DNA of 64,000 nt, taken from contig NZ_JASISO010000004.1 in the NCBI RefSeq assembly GCF_030063135.1, positions 186,001 through 250,000 on the forward strand. The letters are read 5' to 3'. Source of the stretch: Streptomyces sp. G-G2. Its GTDB lineage: Bacteria > Actinomycetota > Actinomycetes > Streptomycetales > Streptomycetaceae. The notes under the pieces were generated by a model. The model searched no databases, was not told where the DNA came from, and saw only the letters and a program-made list of their open reading frames with translations. Within the stretch, counting starts at the first letter, position 1. Each line of letters opens with the position of its first letter. The translations under genes were made by a program, and so were the position numbers. Positions 52,101 through 62,479 of this stretch are shown here, piece after piece.

Positions 52101-53495
52101 ATGACGCCCGGCCTGCCGACCGCCATGGAACGGCCCCACTTCATCGGCATCGGCGGCGCCGGGATGTCCGGCATCGCGAAGATCCTCGCCCAGCGCGGCG
52201 CGCGGGTCGCCGGAAGTGACGCCCGCGACTCCGAGACCGCCGCGGCGCTGCGCGCCCACGGTGCCACCGTCCACATCGGGCACGCCCCCGGCCACGTCGC
52301 CGACGACGCCACCTGCGTGGTCGTCTCCAGTGCCATCCGCGCCGACAACCCGGAGCTGGCCCGCGCCGCCGAGCTGGGCGTCCCGGTCGTGCACCGCTCC
52401 GACGCGCTCGCCGCGCTGATGGACGGCCTGCGCCCGATCGCGGTCGCCGGTACGCACGGCAAGACCACCACCACCTCCATGCTGGCGGTCTCCCTCTCGG
52501 CCCTGGGCCTGGACCCCTCCTACGCCATCGGCGGCGACCTGGACGCCCCCGGCTCCAACGCCCACCACGGCGAGGGCGACATCTTCGTGGCCGAGGCGGA
52601 CGAGAGCGACCGCAGCTTCCACAAGTACGCGCCCCAGGTCGCCATCGTGCTCAACAGCGAGCTGGACCACCACGCGAACTACGCCTCGATGGAGGAGATC
52701 CACGACTCCTTCGAGACCTTCGTCGGCAAGATCGTCCCCGGTGGCACCCTGGTCGTCTCCGCCGACCAGGAGGGCGCCGTCGAGCTGACCCGCCGGGTCC
52801 GCGACCTGTCCTCCGTCAACGTCGTCACCTACGGCGAGACCGAGACCGCCGACGTCCGCGTCCTGAAGATCACCCCGCGCGGGCTGGCCGGCGAGGTCAC
52901 CGTCCTCATCGGCGGCAAGCTGCTCACCTTCACCGTCTCGGTGCCCGGCCGCCACTACGCGCTCAACGCCGTGGCCGCTCTCGCCGCGGGCGTGGCCCTC
53001 GGCATCCCGGCGCACAACCTCGCCTCCGCCCTCGGCAAGTACACCGGGGTCAAGCGCCGCCTCCAGCTCAAGGGCGAGGCGGCGGGCGTCCAGGTCATCG
53101 ACTCCTACGCGCACCACCCGACCGAGATGACCGCCGACCTGGAGGCCATCCGCGGCGCCGCCGGGGACTCCCGGATCCTGGTCGTCTTCCAGCCGCACCT
53201 CTTCTCCCGCACCCAGGAACTGGGCAAGGAGATGGGCCAGGCCCTCGCGCTGGCCGACGCCTCCGTGGTCCTGGACATCTACCCGGCCCGCGAGGACCCG
53301 CTCCCCGGCGTCACCAGCGAGATCATCGTCACCGCGGCGCGCGCCGCCAACGCCGACGTGAACGCCGAGCACGACAAGAGCGCCGTCCCGGACGTCATCG
53401 CGGGAATGGCGAAGCCGGGTGACCTCGTTCTCACCATGGGCGCGGGTGACGTGACCGACCTGGGTCCGGCCATCCTGGCCCGGCTGGCGAACTGA
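52101..53495 (+). CDS. murC: UDP-N-acetylmuramate--L-alanine ligase
   Basis: A 464-residue Mur ligase that adds the first amino acid of the peptidoglycan stem peptide. The N-terminal UDP-binding motif HFIGIGGAGMSGIAK, the ATP loop VAGTHGKTTTTSML, the metal-ligand block EADESDRSF and the C-terminal IDSYAHHPTEMTADL are all in place. The ATG is preceded by AGGAG. It is away from the division/cell-wall cluster, as is usual for murC in Streptomyces. msrB follows 15 bp later, indicating a murC-msrB transcript. Confidence 0.95.
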   Translation: MTPGLPTAMERPHFIGIGGAGMSGIAKILAQRGARVAGSDARDSETAAALRAHGATVHIGHAPGHVADDATCVVVSSAIRADNPELARAAELGVPVVHRSDALAALMDGLRPIAVAGTHGKTTTTSMLAVSLSALGLDPSYAIGGDLDAPGSNAHHGEGDIFVAEADESDRSFHKYAPQVAIVLNSELDHHANYASMEEIHDSFETFVGKIVPGGTLVVSADQEGAVELTRRVRDLSSVNVVTYGETETADVRVLKITPRGLAGEVTVLIGGKLLTFTVSVPGRHYALNAVAALAAGVALGIPAHNLASALGKYTGVKRRLQLKGEAAGVQVIDSYAHHPTEMTADLEAIRGAAGDSRILVVFQPHLFSRTQELGKEMGQALALADASVVLDIYPAREDPLPGVTSEIIVTAARAANADVNAEHDKSAVPDVIAGMAKPGDLVLTMGAGDVTDLGPAILARLAN

Positions 53496-53510
53496 AGGGG
53501 ACGACGCGCG

Positions 53511-53918
53511 ATGGCGTACGAGATCGAGAAGCCCGACGAGCAGTGGCAGGCGGAGCTGACCCCGTCGGAGTACCAGGTGCTGCGCCTGGCCGGGACCGAG
53601 CCCGCCTTCCGCGGTGAGTACACCGACACCACCACGGCCGGCGTCTACTCCTGCCGGGCCTGCGGCTCCGAGCTGTTCCGTTCGACCGAGAAGTTCGAGT
53701 CGCACTGCGGCTGGCCGTCCTTCTTCGACCCGAAGGACAGCGACGCCGTCGAGCTGATCGCGGACACCGCCCACGGCATGGTCCGCACCGAGGTCCGCTG
53801 CGCGAAGTGCGGCTCCCACCTCGGGCACGTGTTCGAGGGCGAGGGGTACCCGACCCCGACCGACCAGCGCTACTGCATCAACTCCATCTCCCTGCGCCTG
53901 GCCCCCGCCGAGGGCTGA
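53511..53918 (+). CDS. msrB: Peptide-methionine (R)-S-oxide reductase
   Basis: A 135-residue repair enzyme that reduces methionine-R-sulfoxide in proteins. The catalytic Cys122 is in RYCINSISL. The structural zinc site is made by Cys48/Cys51 (CRAC) and Cys97/Cys100 (CAKC). The fold signature ESHCGWPSFFDP (Cys66 as possible resolving Cys) and GHVFEGEGYPTPTDQRYC are conserved. It lies 15 bp after murC and is followed by a strong terminator. Confidence 0.96.
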   Translation: MAYEIEKPDEQWQAELTPSEYQVLRLAGTEPAFRGEYTDTTTAGVYSCRACGSELFRSTEKFESHCGWPSFFDPKDSDAVELIADTAHGMVRTEVRCAKCGSHLGHVFEGEGYPTPTDQRYCINSISLRLAPAEG

Positions 53919-53936
53919 GCGCACCGCATCCCGCAC

Positions 53937-53972
53937 GCCGGGGCCGCCTGTTACCGAACAGGGGGCCCCGGC
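53937..53972 (+). terminator. Terminator of murC-msrB
   Basis: GCCGGGGCC and GGCCCCGGC form the base of the hairpin, and CCTGTT/AACAGG with a 4-base loop forms its top. It lies 19 bp after the msrB stop and is followed by GTCGTCGT. Confidence 0.8.
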
Positions 53973-54155
53973 GTCGTCGTACCGGGCGGCCGCATTGCCG
54001 CGCCCCGCGCCATGTCCCGCGCGCGGCAGTGCAGTTGGCCGGTTGTACCTCGGCAGGTCATGGAGGAGTTCCCTGGAGGAGAGCCGGGCACGTTGTCCTT
54101 GGGTCGCCCCCGGCGTCCCGCAACGCCCCTCCTCACCCCCAGAGGTCTTCACACC

Positions 54156-56219
54156 ATGGCAGAACTCGATCGTCGCCGGTTCCTCCAGATCGCCGGTGGC
54201 ACCGCCGCCACCGCGCTGCTCTCGGAGAGCATCGCCCGCGCCGCCGCCATCCCCGCGCAGGGCGCCACCGGCACCATCCAGGACATCGAGCACATCGTCG
54301 TACTGATGCAGGAGAATCGTTCCTTCGATCAGTACTTCGGCACGATGAAGGGCGTCCGCGGTTTCGGCGACCCGCGCCCCGTCCTCCAGGACAACGGGAA
54401 GTCCGTCTTCTACCAGTCCAACGGGACGAAGGACATCCCGCCCTTCCACCCCCAGGTGGGCGACCTGGGCATGAAGTTCGTCGAGGGCCTCAACCACGAC
54501 TGGGCCGGTGGCCACCAGGCCTACAACAACGGCAAGTACGACAAGTGGGTCCCGGCCAAGACCACGACCACCATGTCGTACATGAACCGGAACGACATTC
54601 CGTTCCACTACGCCCTCGCCGACGCGTTCACCGTCTGCGACGCCTACCACTGCTCCTTCATCGGAGCCACCGACCCCAACCGGTATTACCTCTTCTCCGG
54701 GTACACCGGCAACGACGGTACCGGCGGCGGCCCGGTCCTCGGCAACCAGGAGGCGGGCTACGGCTGGAAGACCTACCCCGAGCGCCTGGAGGCGGCCGGA
54801 GTCTCCTGGAAGATCTACCAGGACATCGGCGACGGCCTGAACGCCGCCGGATCCTGGGGCTGGATCAGCGATGCCTTCCGCGGCAACTACGGCGACAACT
54901 CGCTGCTGTACTTCACCTCGTACCGCAACGCCCAGCCCGGCGACCCGCTGTACGAGAAGGCCCGTACCGGTACGAACGCCAAGGCGGGCGAGGGCTACTT
55001 CGACAAGCTGCGCGCCGACGTGCAGAACGGCGCCCTGCCGGAGATCTCCTGGATAGCCGCGCCCGAGGCCTTCAGCGAGCACCCGAACTGGCCCACCAAC
55101 TTCGGCGCCTGGTACATCTCCCAGGTCCTCGACGCGCTGACCTCGAACCCGGCGGTGTGGGCGAAGACCGCCCTCTTCATCACCTACGACGAGAACGACG
55201 GCTTCTTCGACCACGTCGTCCCGCCGTACCCGCCGGCCTCCTCGGCCTGGGGCCTGTCCACCGCCGACGTCACCAAGGACCTCTACACCGGCGGGGTCAC
55301 CGGCTACGCGGCCGGTCCCTACGGGCTCGGCCCGCGCGTGCCGATGATCGTCGTCTCGCCCTGGAGCAAGGGCGGCTACGTCTGCTCCGAGACCTTCGAC
55401 CACACCTCGGTGATCCGCTTCATGGAGAAGCGGTTCGGCGTGCGGGAGCCCAACATCACCCCCTGGCGCCGCGCCGTCTGCGGTGACCTCACCGCGGCCT
55501 TCGACTTCACCAGGGCCGACGCCGCCCCGGCCGCGCTGCCGCCCACCGCGGGCTACCTTCCGCCCGACCACAACACGCACCCGTCCTATCACCCGGTGCC
55601 GCCCACCACCGGCGCCCTGCCCGCACAGGAGCCGGGCTCCAAGCCCACCCGCGCGCTCGGCTACGCCCCGTACGTGGACGGCGCGGCCACCGTGTCCACC
55701 GGCACGTTCACCCTGACCTTCGCCGGCGGCCCCGCGCTGGGCGCGCACTTCCACAGCACCTCGGGCAACCGTACGGACGGCCCCTGGCCCTACACGGTCG
55801 AGGCGGGCAAGACCCTCGCCGACACCTGGAGCACCAGCAGCTCCACCGGCAACCAGATCAACCTCACGGTCTGGGGCCCCAACGGCTTCCTGCGCACCTT
55901 CAAGGGCCCCGCGAAGAAGGCGGGCCCCGAGGTGAGCGCCCGGCACAACGGGACCACCGGCAACCTGGTCCTGTCCATGACCAACGCGGGCACCACCGCC
56001 GTCAATCTCACGGTGACCAACGCCTACGGCGGCGCCGCCCAGACCTTCAAGGTCCTGGCCGGGGCCACGGCCTCCTGCACCGTGAACCTCCAGAGCACCG
56101 GCCGCTGGTACGACGTGAAGGTCGTCTCGGACACGGACGCCACCTTCCTGCGCCGCTTCGCGGGCCACGTGGAAACGGGCGTCCCGGGCGTCTCCGACCC
56201 GGCGATCAGGACCGCCTGA
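54156..56219 (+). CDS. Tat-exported phospholipase C
   Basis: A 687-residue phosphoesterase of the phosphatidylcholine-type PLC family. The Tat signal DRRRFLQIAGGTAATALL begins at residue 5. The catalytic domain has EHIVVLMQENRSFDQYFGT, GLNHDWAGGH, FITYDENDGFFDHVVPP and RVPMIVVSPWSKGG. One or two C-terminal beta-sandwich domains follow (residues about 520-675, GTFTLTFAGGPALGAHFHS, TTAVNLTVTNAYGG). It is secreted to release phosphate head groups from phospholipids. The ATG at 54156 has only a weak AGAGG upstream. The 237 bp before it contain the msrB terminator; nothing else is recognised. Confidence 0.92.
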   Translation: MAELDRRRFLQIAGGTAATALLSESIARAAAIPAQGATGTIQDIEHIVVLMQENRSFDQYFGTMKGVRGFGDPRPVLQDNGKSVFYQSNGTKDIPPFHPQVGDLGMKFVEGLNHDWAGGHQAYNNGKYDKWVPAKTTTTMSYMNRNDIPFHYALADAFTVCDAYHCSFIGATDPNRYYLFSGYTGNDGTGGGPVLGNQEAGYGWKTYPERLEAAGVSWKIYQDIGDGLNAAGSWGWISDAFRGNYGDNSLLYFTSYRNAQPGDPLYEKARTGTNAKAGEGYFDKLRADVQNGALPEISWIAAPEAFSEHPNWPTNFGAWYISQVLDALTSNPAVWAKTALFITYDENDGFFDHVVPPYPPASSAWGLSTADVTKDLYTGGVTGYAAGPYGLGPRVPMIVVSPWSKGGYVCSETFDHTSVIRFMEKRFGVREPNITPWRRAVCGDLTAAFDFTRADAAPAALPPTAGYLPPDHNTHPSYHPVPPTTGALPAQEPGSKPTRALGYAPYVDGAATVSTGTFTLTFAGGPALGAHFHSTSGNRTDGPWPYTVEAGKTLADTWSTSSSTGNQINLTVWGPNGFLRTFKGPAKKAGPEVSARHNGTTGNLVLSMTNAGTTAVNLTVTNAYGGAAQTFKVLAGATASCTVNLQSTGRWYDVKVVSDTDATFLRRFAGHVETGVPGVSDPAIRTA

Positions 56220-56425
56220 CCCGGTCCCGGGCGGTGTCGGGCACCCGGCGCCGCTCGGGGTGGCGGGGGCGCGGGACCGGACCGTCGACGACCCGGACGC
56301 GCACCGTGCGGGATGATCGGCGTCACGGTGTGGTGGTGGGCCCGCTGGGCAGAACGTACGGCGTCGGTTTCCGTCCCGCAGCCGGTCCCGGCTCCGGCAC
56401 CGGCTCCGTCACCGAGGGAGAACGC

Positions 56426-56782
56426 ATGGCCATCGCCCACCGCAGGATCGGCACCGGTCCCGTCCGCGCCATCGTGCTGCACGACTGGTTCGGGACCTCC
56501 GCGCACTGGGGCTCCGCGCTGGAGTACCTCGATCCCGAGGGGTTCTCGTACGCCTTCCCCGACTACCGGGGCTACGGCGACCGCAAGGACGTCCCCGGCC
56601 GGTGGACCGTGCCCGAGATCGCCGACGACGTGCTCGCGCTCACCGCCGAACTGGTGCGGAGCACCTGGCAGGCCTGGTACCCGGACTGCCGCGTCCACAC
56701 CCTCCCGGGCTCCGGCCACTACCCGCCCCACGAGACCCCGGTCGCCTTCGTGACGGAGGCCGAGGCGTTCCTGCGGACATAA
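56426..56782 (+). pseudogene. Alpha/beta hydrolase with internal deletion
   Basis: 118 codons are open from ATG 56426 (GAGGGAGAACGC upstream). The first 75 residues are the beginning of an alpha/beta hydrolase (VRAIVLHDWFGTSAHWGSAL, FAFPDYRGYGDRK-like oxyanion block, IADDVLALTAEL). The last 40 are the end of one (TLPGSGHYPPHETPVAFVTEAEAFL, with the catalytic His). The 130-150 residues that normally carry the nucleophile Ser, cap and catalytic Asp are missing, with an in-frame junction near TAELVRSTWQAWYP. The product is probably inactive. Confidence 0.65.
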
Positions 56783-56842
56783 GGGCATAGGGGCGCAAGG
56801 GGGCAGGAGCACAGCGGCGTGAGGCCACCGCCACACGAAAAA

Positions 56843-56882
56843 CCCGTGGGGGGTACGAGGAAAACCTCGTACCCCCCACGGG
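56843..56882 (-). terminator. Intrinsic terminator of tRNA-His
   Basis: A perfect 18-bp stem, CCCGTGGGGGGTACGAGG with its complement, closes a 4-base loop. On the minus strand it is followed by five T residues. It lies directly after the tRNA 3' end and may also stop the hydrolase transcript from the other side. Confidence 0.9.
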
Positions 56883-56887
56883 ATCAG

Positions 56888-56961
56888 GGTGAGTGACGGG
56901 ACTTGAACCCGCGGCCACCTGGACCACAACCAGGTGCTCTACCAACTGAGCTACACCCACC
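56888..56961 (-). tRNA. tRNA-His (GTG anticodon)
   Basis: On the minus strand the sequence folds into a full cloverleaf: acceptor GTGGGTG/CACTCAC, D-arm GCTC-AGTTGGTA-GAGC, anticodon stem CCTGG/CCAGG around TTGTGGT (anticodon GTG), and T-arm GCGGG-TTCAAGT-CCCGT. The base before the acceptor (56961) is G and can pair with the C at 56888, which is the extra G-1:C73 pair specific to histidine tRNAs. CCA is not encoded. Confidence 0.96.
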
Positions 56962-57150
56962 ACGAAGGGTGGCGGAACCACCCGTTCGATGTGCATGCAC
57001 AGCATAGCCGATCAGGGGGGTGCTCCCGCGACACCGTTTACCGGGCCGGGCCGCCCGGGTCCCGCCCCGCCGTCGGCCCCCGGCCGCCCGGCGCACCCCG
57101 CCCCGGCGCGGCCGTGGCGCTCGCCGTGCGGGGCGCGGCAGGATCGCCCC

Positions 57151-58299
57151 ATGGCCTTTGACACCGCACCCGACACCGCCGGGACCGAACCCGCCCCCTT
57201 CACCGCCGCCGACTACGCGGCCCGGATGGCCGCCGCCGCGCGGAGCGCCGCCGACGCCGGGCTGGCCGGGCTGCTGATCGCCCCCGGGCCCGACCTCACC
57301 CACCTCACGGGGTACCGGCCCGTGGACACCGAGCGGCTGACCCTGCTGGTCCTCGCCGCCGGACAGGACCCGGTGCTCGTCGTCCCCACCCTCGAAGCCC
57401 CCGACGCGGCCAAGGCGGCGGGCGCGGGCGCCCTGACCCTGCGCGACTGGACCGACGGCAAGAACCCCTACGGCGTCACCGCACCGCTGCTCGACGTCAG
57501 CGGCCGCTTCGGCGTCAGCGACAACACCTGGGCGCTGCACCTGCTCGGCCTCCAGCGCGAGGTGCCCACCACCTCCTACGTGCCGCTCACCGACGCCCTG
57601 CCCATGCTGCGGGCGGTCAAGGACGAGCGGGAGCTGGCCCGGCTGGAGGCCGCCGGGGCCGCCGCCGACGCCGCGTACGCCCGGATCCTCGGCGTCCGCT
57701 TCGCCGGGCGCAGGGAGACCGAGGTGGCCGCGGACCTGGCCGCCCTGCTGCGCGAATACGGCCACTCCCAGGTGGACTTCACGGTGGTCGGATCCGGGCC
57801 CAACGGCGCCAACCCGCACCACGAGGCCGAATCGCGGGTCATCGAACACGGCGACATGGTGGTCCTCGACTTCGGCGGCCTCAAGCACGGCTACGGCTCC
57901 GACATCTCCCGCACCGTCCACGTCGGCGAGCCCACCGCCGAGGAGCAGCGCGTCCACGACATCGTCCGCGAGGCCCAGCGGGCCGCCTCCGAGGCGGTCC
58001 GCCCCGGCATCGCCTGCCAGGACGTGGACCGGGCGGCCCGCGCGGTGATCACCGAGTTCGGCTACGGCGAGCGGTTCATCCACCGCACCGGCCACGGCAT
58101 CGGCGTCACCACGCACGAACCGCCCTACATGATCGAGGGCGAGGAGCAGCTCCTCGTCCCGGGCATGTGCTTCTCCGTCGAGCCGGGCATCTACCTCCCG
58201 GGCCGGTTCGGCGTCCGGATCGAGGACATCGTGACGGTGACCGGGGACGGGGGGCGCAGCTTCAACAACGCCCCGCGCGAACTCGCCGTCGTCGAGTAG
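57151..58299 (+). CDS. M24 family metallopeptidase (Xaa-Pro aminopeptidase-like)
   Basis: A 382-residue protein with a creatinase-like N-terminal domain (LTHLTGYRPVDTERLTLLVL) and a C-terminal pita-bread domain. The five dimetal ligands are present: Asp in VVLDFGGL, Asp in GSDISRTVHV, His in TGHGIGV, Glu in FSVEPGIYL and Glu in RIEDIVTV. It should cleave X-Pro bonds at peptide N-termini in the cytoplasm. ATG 57151 has GGCAGGA upstream. The 190 bp between tRNA-His and this gene hold no feature I recognise. Confidence 0.9.
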   Translation: MAFDTAPDTAGTEPAPFTAADYAARMAAAARSAADAGLAGLLIAPGPDLTHLTGYRPVDTERLTLLVLAAGQDPVLVVPTLEAPDAAKAAGAGALTLRDWTDGKNPYGVTAPLLDVSGRFGVSDNTWALHLLGLQREVPTTSYVPLTDALPMLRAVKDERELARLEAAGAAADAAYARILGVRFAGRRETEVAADLAALLREYGHSQVDFTVVGSGPNGANPHHEAESRVIEHGDMVVLDFGGLKHGYGSDISRTVHVGEPTAEEQRVHDIVREAQRAASEAVRPGIACQDVDRAARAVITEFGYGERFIHRTGHGIGVTTHEPPYMIEGEEQLLVPGMCFSVEPGIYLPGRFGVRIEDIVTVTGDGGRSFNNAPRELAVVE

Positions 58300-58323
58300 C
58301 CCCGGCACCTTCGCGGCCCGCGC

Positions 58324-60090
<1,767 letters not shown>

Positions 60091-60215
60091 GGACGGTCCC
60101 CTCGTCTCGGCGGTCCCCGGTCTTTCTGCCACGACCGGGTCTTGGCTCGGCCATCATCGCGGGCCCGGCGCGGGAGTTCTGGACACTTGGGGCACGACGG
60201 GCCGACAATCACCCT

Positions 60216-60791
60216 GTGACGTCCAGTTTCGAGTTTCCCGCCTACCCCGTGCACCGGGTCTCCGACGCGGAGCGCGACCGCGCGCTCGGACATCTGCGGG
60301 ACGGCGCGGCCGACGGCAGGCTCTCGCACGACACCTTCGTGCGCCGGATGGAACTCGCCCTGGTCGCACGCCGGTCGGAGGACCTCGCCGTCCTCACGGC
60401 CGACCTCGACACCCGGCTCCGCGGTGCGACCGAAAGCCCCCTGACCCGGCGGCTGTTCGGCTGGGTCGGCCGGGTCTCCGCCGTGAGCGTGGGCATCCGC
60501 CGGGCCTGGGCCGCGGAGAAGCTGCCCCGGCTGCTGCTGCCCCAGCCCGGCACGGTCGGGGAGGTCCTGAGCATCGGCCGCGACCCCGGCAGCGGACTGC
60601 GCCTCGGCCACGAGACGGTCTCCCGCCACCACGCCGAGCTGCGCCCGCAGAACGGCCAATGGGTGCTGCGCGACCTGGGATCCACCAACGGCACCACGGT
60701 CAACGGCCAGCGGGTCGGCGGAGCCGCCGTGGTGCGCGTGGGGGACCAGGTCGGCTTCGGGAGCATGAACTACCGGCTGTCCGCGCAGTAG
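60216..60791 (+). CDS. DUF1707 and FHA domain protein
   Basis: A 191-residue protein. The first 70 residues are a DUF1707 domain (RVSDAERDRALGHLRDGAADGRLSHDTFVRRMELALVARR). A basic linker of about 35 residues leads to an FHA phosphothreonine-binding domain from about 115, with GRDPGSGLRLGHETVSRHHAEL and LRDLGSTNGTTVNGQRV, including the conserved Gly-Arg, Ser-x-x-His and Asn. It probably recognises a Ser/Thr-kinase substrate at the membrane surface. GTG 60216 has no ribosome site but has GACAAT 7 bases upstream, so leaderless translation is plausible. Confidence 0.85.
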   Translation: MTSSFEFPAYPVHRVSDAERDRALGHLRDGAADGRLSHDTFVRRMELALVARRSEDLAVLTADLDTRLRGATESPLTRRLFGWVGRVSAVSVGIRRAWAAEKLPRLLLPQPGTVGEVLSIGRDPGSGLRLGHETVSRHHAELRPQNGQWVLRDLGSTNGTTVNGQRVGGAAVVRVGDQVGFGSMNYRLSAQ

Positions 60792-61088
60792 ACGGCGCGG
60801 ACGGCCCCTGCCGCCTGCTCCACGGAGTTCGCGTTCTGGGACGCGGCGCACTACCTCCACATGGACTGCCTCTACCTCGTCGGGGGCGCGCGCGGGCACG
60901 GCCTCGGCGCGGCCCTGATGGCCGCCGTCGCCGACCTCGCGCGCGAGCTGGGCCTCGGAGAGGTCCAGCGGCAGACCCCCGACTGGAACGAGGGCGCGAT
61001 CCGCTTCTACGACCGGCTCGGCGCGACGGGCGTGGCCAAGCGCCGGTACGGATGGCCCGTACCGGCCGCCGGGACCGCCCCGCGCGCC
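60792..61088 (+). pseudogene. GNAT acetyltransferase remnant
   Basis: Directly after the FHA gene stop, in the same frame, the translation reads TEFAFWDAAHYLHMDCLYLVGGARGHGLGAALMAAVADLARELGL, then WNEGAIRFYDRLGA. This is the acetyl-CoA-binding motif A and motif B of a GNAT enzyme. The N-terminal half is missing and no start with a ribosome site is present. The frame has no stop of its own and runs into sequence antisense to the carboxypeptidase gene. Confidence 0.6.
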
Positions 61089-61102
61089 GGTCCCCGGGCC
61101 GC

Positions 61103-62449
61103 TCAGGGACTGACGGCCAGGAGCCGCTCGTACGTTGCCAGTACGGTCCGGGACTGGTGCTCCACCTGCGTGGCCACCGGCACCCAGCGTGCCTGGAACC
61201 GGGCCGCGAAGGCCTCGCACCAGACCGTGACCAGCCGGTCCAGCGCGGGCGCCGCCGGATGCCCGGCCGCGTGCAGCACCCGCAGCAGCATGGCGGCGGC
61301 CCGCAGCGCGAGCCTGCGCGCGAAGGCGTCGATGCTCCCGATGTACGCGGCGCTCGCGTCCGGGGGCGCCGCGCCCCCGGACCACTCGGCGGCGACCCGG
61401 GGGATCAGCGCGAGCGTCCAGTCCACCGCGCGCAGCAGCGGCCCCGACACCGGGTCCTCGTACGACAGGTCCGGCCGGGTCCCGGCGAGCACCCGGGCCA
61501 CCTGCTCGGCGTCCGCCGTGAGCCGCCGGGCCAGCATCCGCAGCGCGCTCCGGGGGTCCGGGTGCGGCGCCGGGTCGTCCACCAGGTCACTGGCCCACAT
61601 GGGGACTTCGACGATGGCGGTGGTGCCGTCGTAGACGTGGGCGTGGTACCAGGTGCTCAGCCGGGTGTCCTCCGGGTGGAACACCCCGGCCGCCCCCTCG
61701 CCCGGCGCGGGCATCACGAAGATCCCGGGGCCGGGGGAGGGCCAGCCCGCGGCGTCCGAGGCCCCGGTCTCCACCGGGATCCGCAGTTCGGCCGCCGACT
61801 TGGCGAAGGGTTCGGCGAGCCCCGGTATGTCCCGGGTGAGCTGGACCCAGCTCCCGCCGAGGTCCGTCGCGTGCAGGGACACCTGGAGGACCGGGCGCAG
61901 TTCGTCGATGAGCGCGGTCAGGGCCAGGGTTTCGGGCGGCAGCCGGTCCGGAGGCAGTAAAGAGGGCGCCCACTCCGGCTGTTCGGGCCCGGGGGGCCGG
62001 AAGAAGTTGCGGTGGTAGTCGAGGATCGAGTGCGGGTGGGGCGTGCGGTGCAGCGCCGCGCCGTCGGGATCCGCGCAGAGCAGGAAGTGCCAGCCGCACC
62101 CGTCGCGCAGGGCGGGGTCCGCGACGACGCGGCGGGCGACCGACAGGGCGGTGGGCCCGCCGACGGGTTCGTTGGCGTGGGCCCCGGCGACGACCAGGAC
62201 GTTACGGCCGTCGGCGGCGGAGCCCCGGCCGGGGACGCCCTGGCCGGGGGCGCCCTGGCCGGGGGCGCTTCGGCCGCCGGAGTGTCGGGCAGTCGAGCTT
62301 CGGACGGAGAGCAGCCACAGCGGCCGCCCGCCCCGGGAGGTGCCGGTGCGGCGGAGCCGGACCAGGGAGGGATGCCGGTCGGCCAGCGCACCGGCGGCCA
62401 GGGTGAGTTCGTCCGGTGTCGGGTAGCGCATGTCTCGGAGGAGGGTCAC
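61103..62449 (-). CDS. M14 family zinc carboxypeptidase
   Basis: A 448-residue peptidase. Zinc ligands are His91 and Glu94 (GAHANEPVGG) and His193 (VSLHATDLGG). The substrate-carboxylate Arg/Asn block is in LDYHRNFFRP, and the catalytic Glu in AIVEVPMWASD at about 278. It has no signal peptide. The C-terminal 150 residues are helical and not obviously part of the M14 fold. A Gly/Pro/Gln insert near residues 62-76 (APGQGAPGQGVPGRG) is encoded by 15-bp repeats at about 62223-62271. The start is GTG 62449; ATG 62431 is an alternative. Confidence 0.83.
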   Translation of the reverse strand: MTLLRDMRYPTPDELTLAAGALADRHPSLVRLRRTGTSRGGRPLWLLSVRSSTARHSGGRSAPGQGAPGQGVPGRGSAADGRNVLVVAGAHANEPVGGPTALSVARRVVADPALRDGCGWHFLLCADPDGAALHRTPHPHSILDYHRNFFRPPGPEQPEWAPSLLPPDRLPPETLALTALIDELRPVLQVSLHATDLGGSWVQLTRDIPGLAEPFAKSAAELRIPVETGASDAAGWPSPGPGIFVMPAPGEGAAGVFHPEDTRLSTWYHAHVYDGTTAIVEVPMWASDLVDDPAPHPDPRSALRMLARRLTADAEQVARVLAGTRPDLSYEDPVSGPLLRAVDWTLALIPRVAAEWSGGAAPPDASAAYIGSIDAFARRLALRAAAMLLRVLHAAGHPAAPALDRLVTVWCEAFAARFQARWVPVATQVEHQSRTVLATYERLLAVSP

Positions 62450-62479
62450 TGTGATGCTCTGCCCGCCTGACGTGCGCCC

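Noticed and set aside
52086..56168. A 1360-codon minus-strand ORF opposite murC, msrB and phospholipase C
   Set aside because: It is a long antisense frame of the kind common in high-GC DNA, with no domain and low-complexity Val/Gly/Arg/Asp composition. The plus-strand genes are well-known enzymes.
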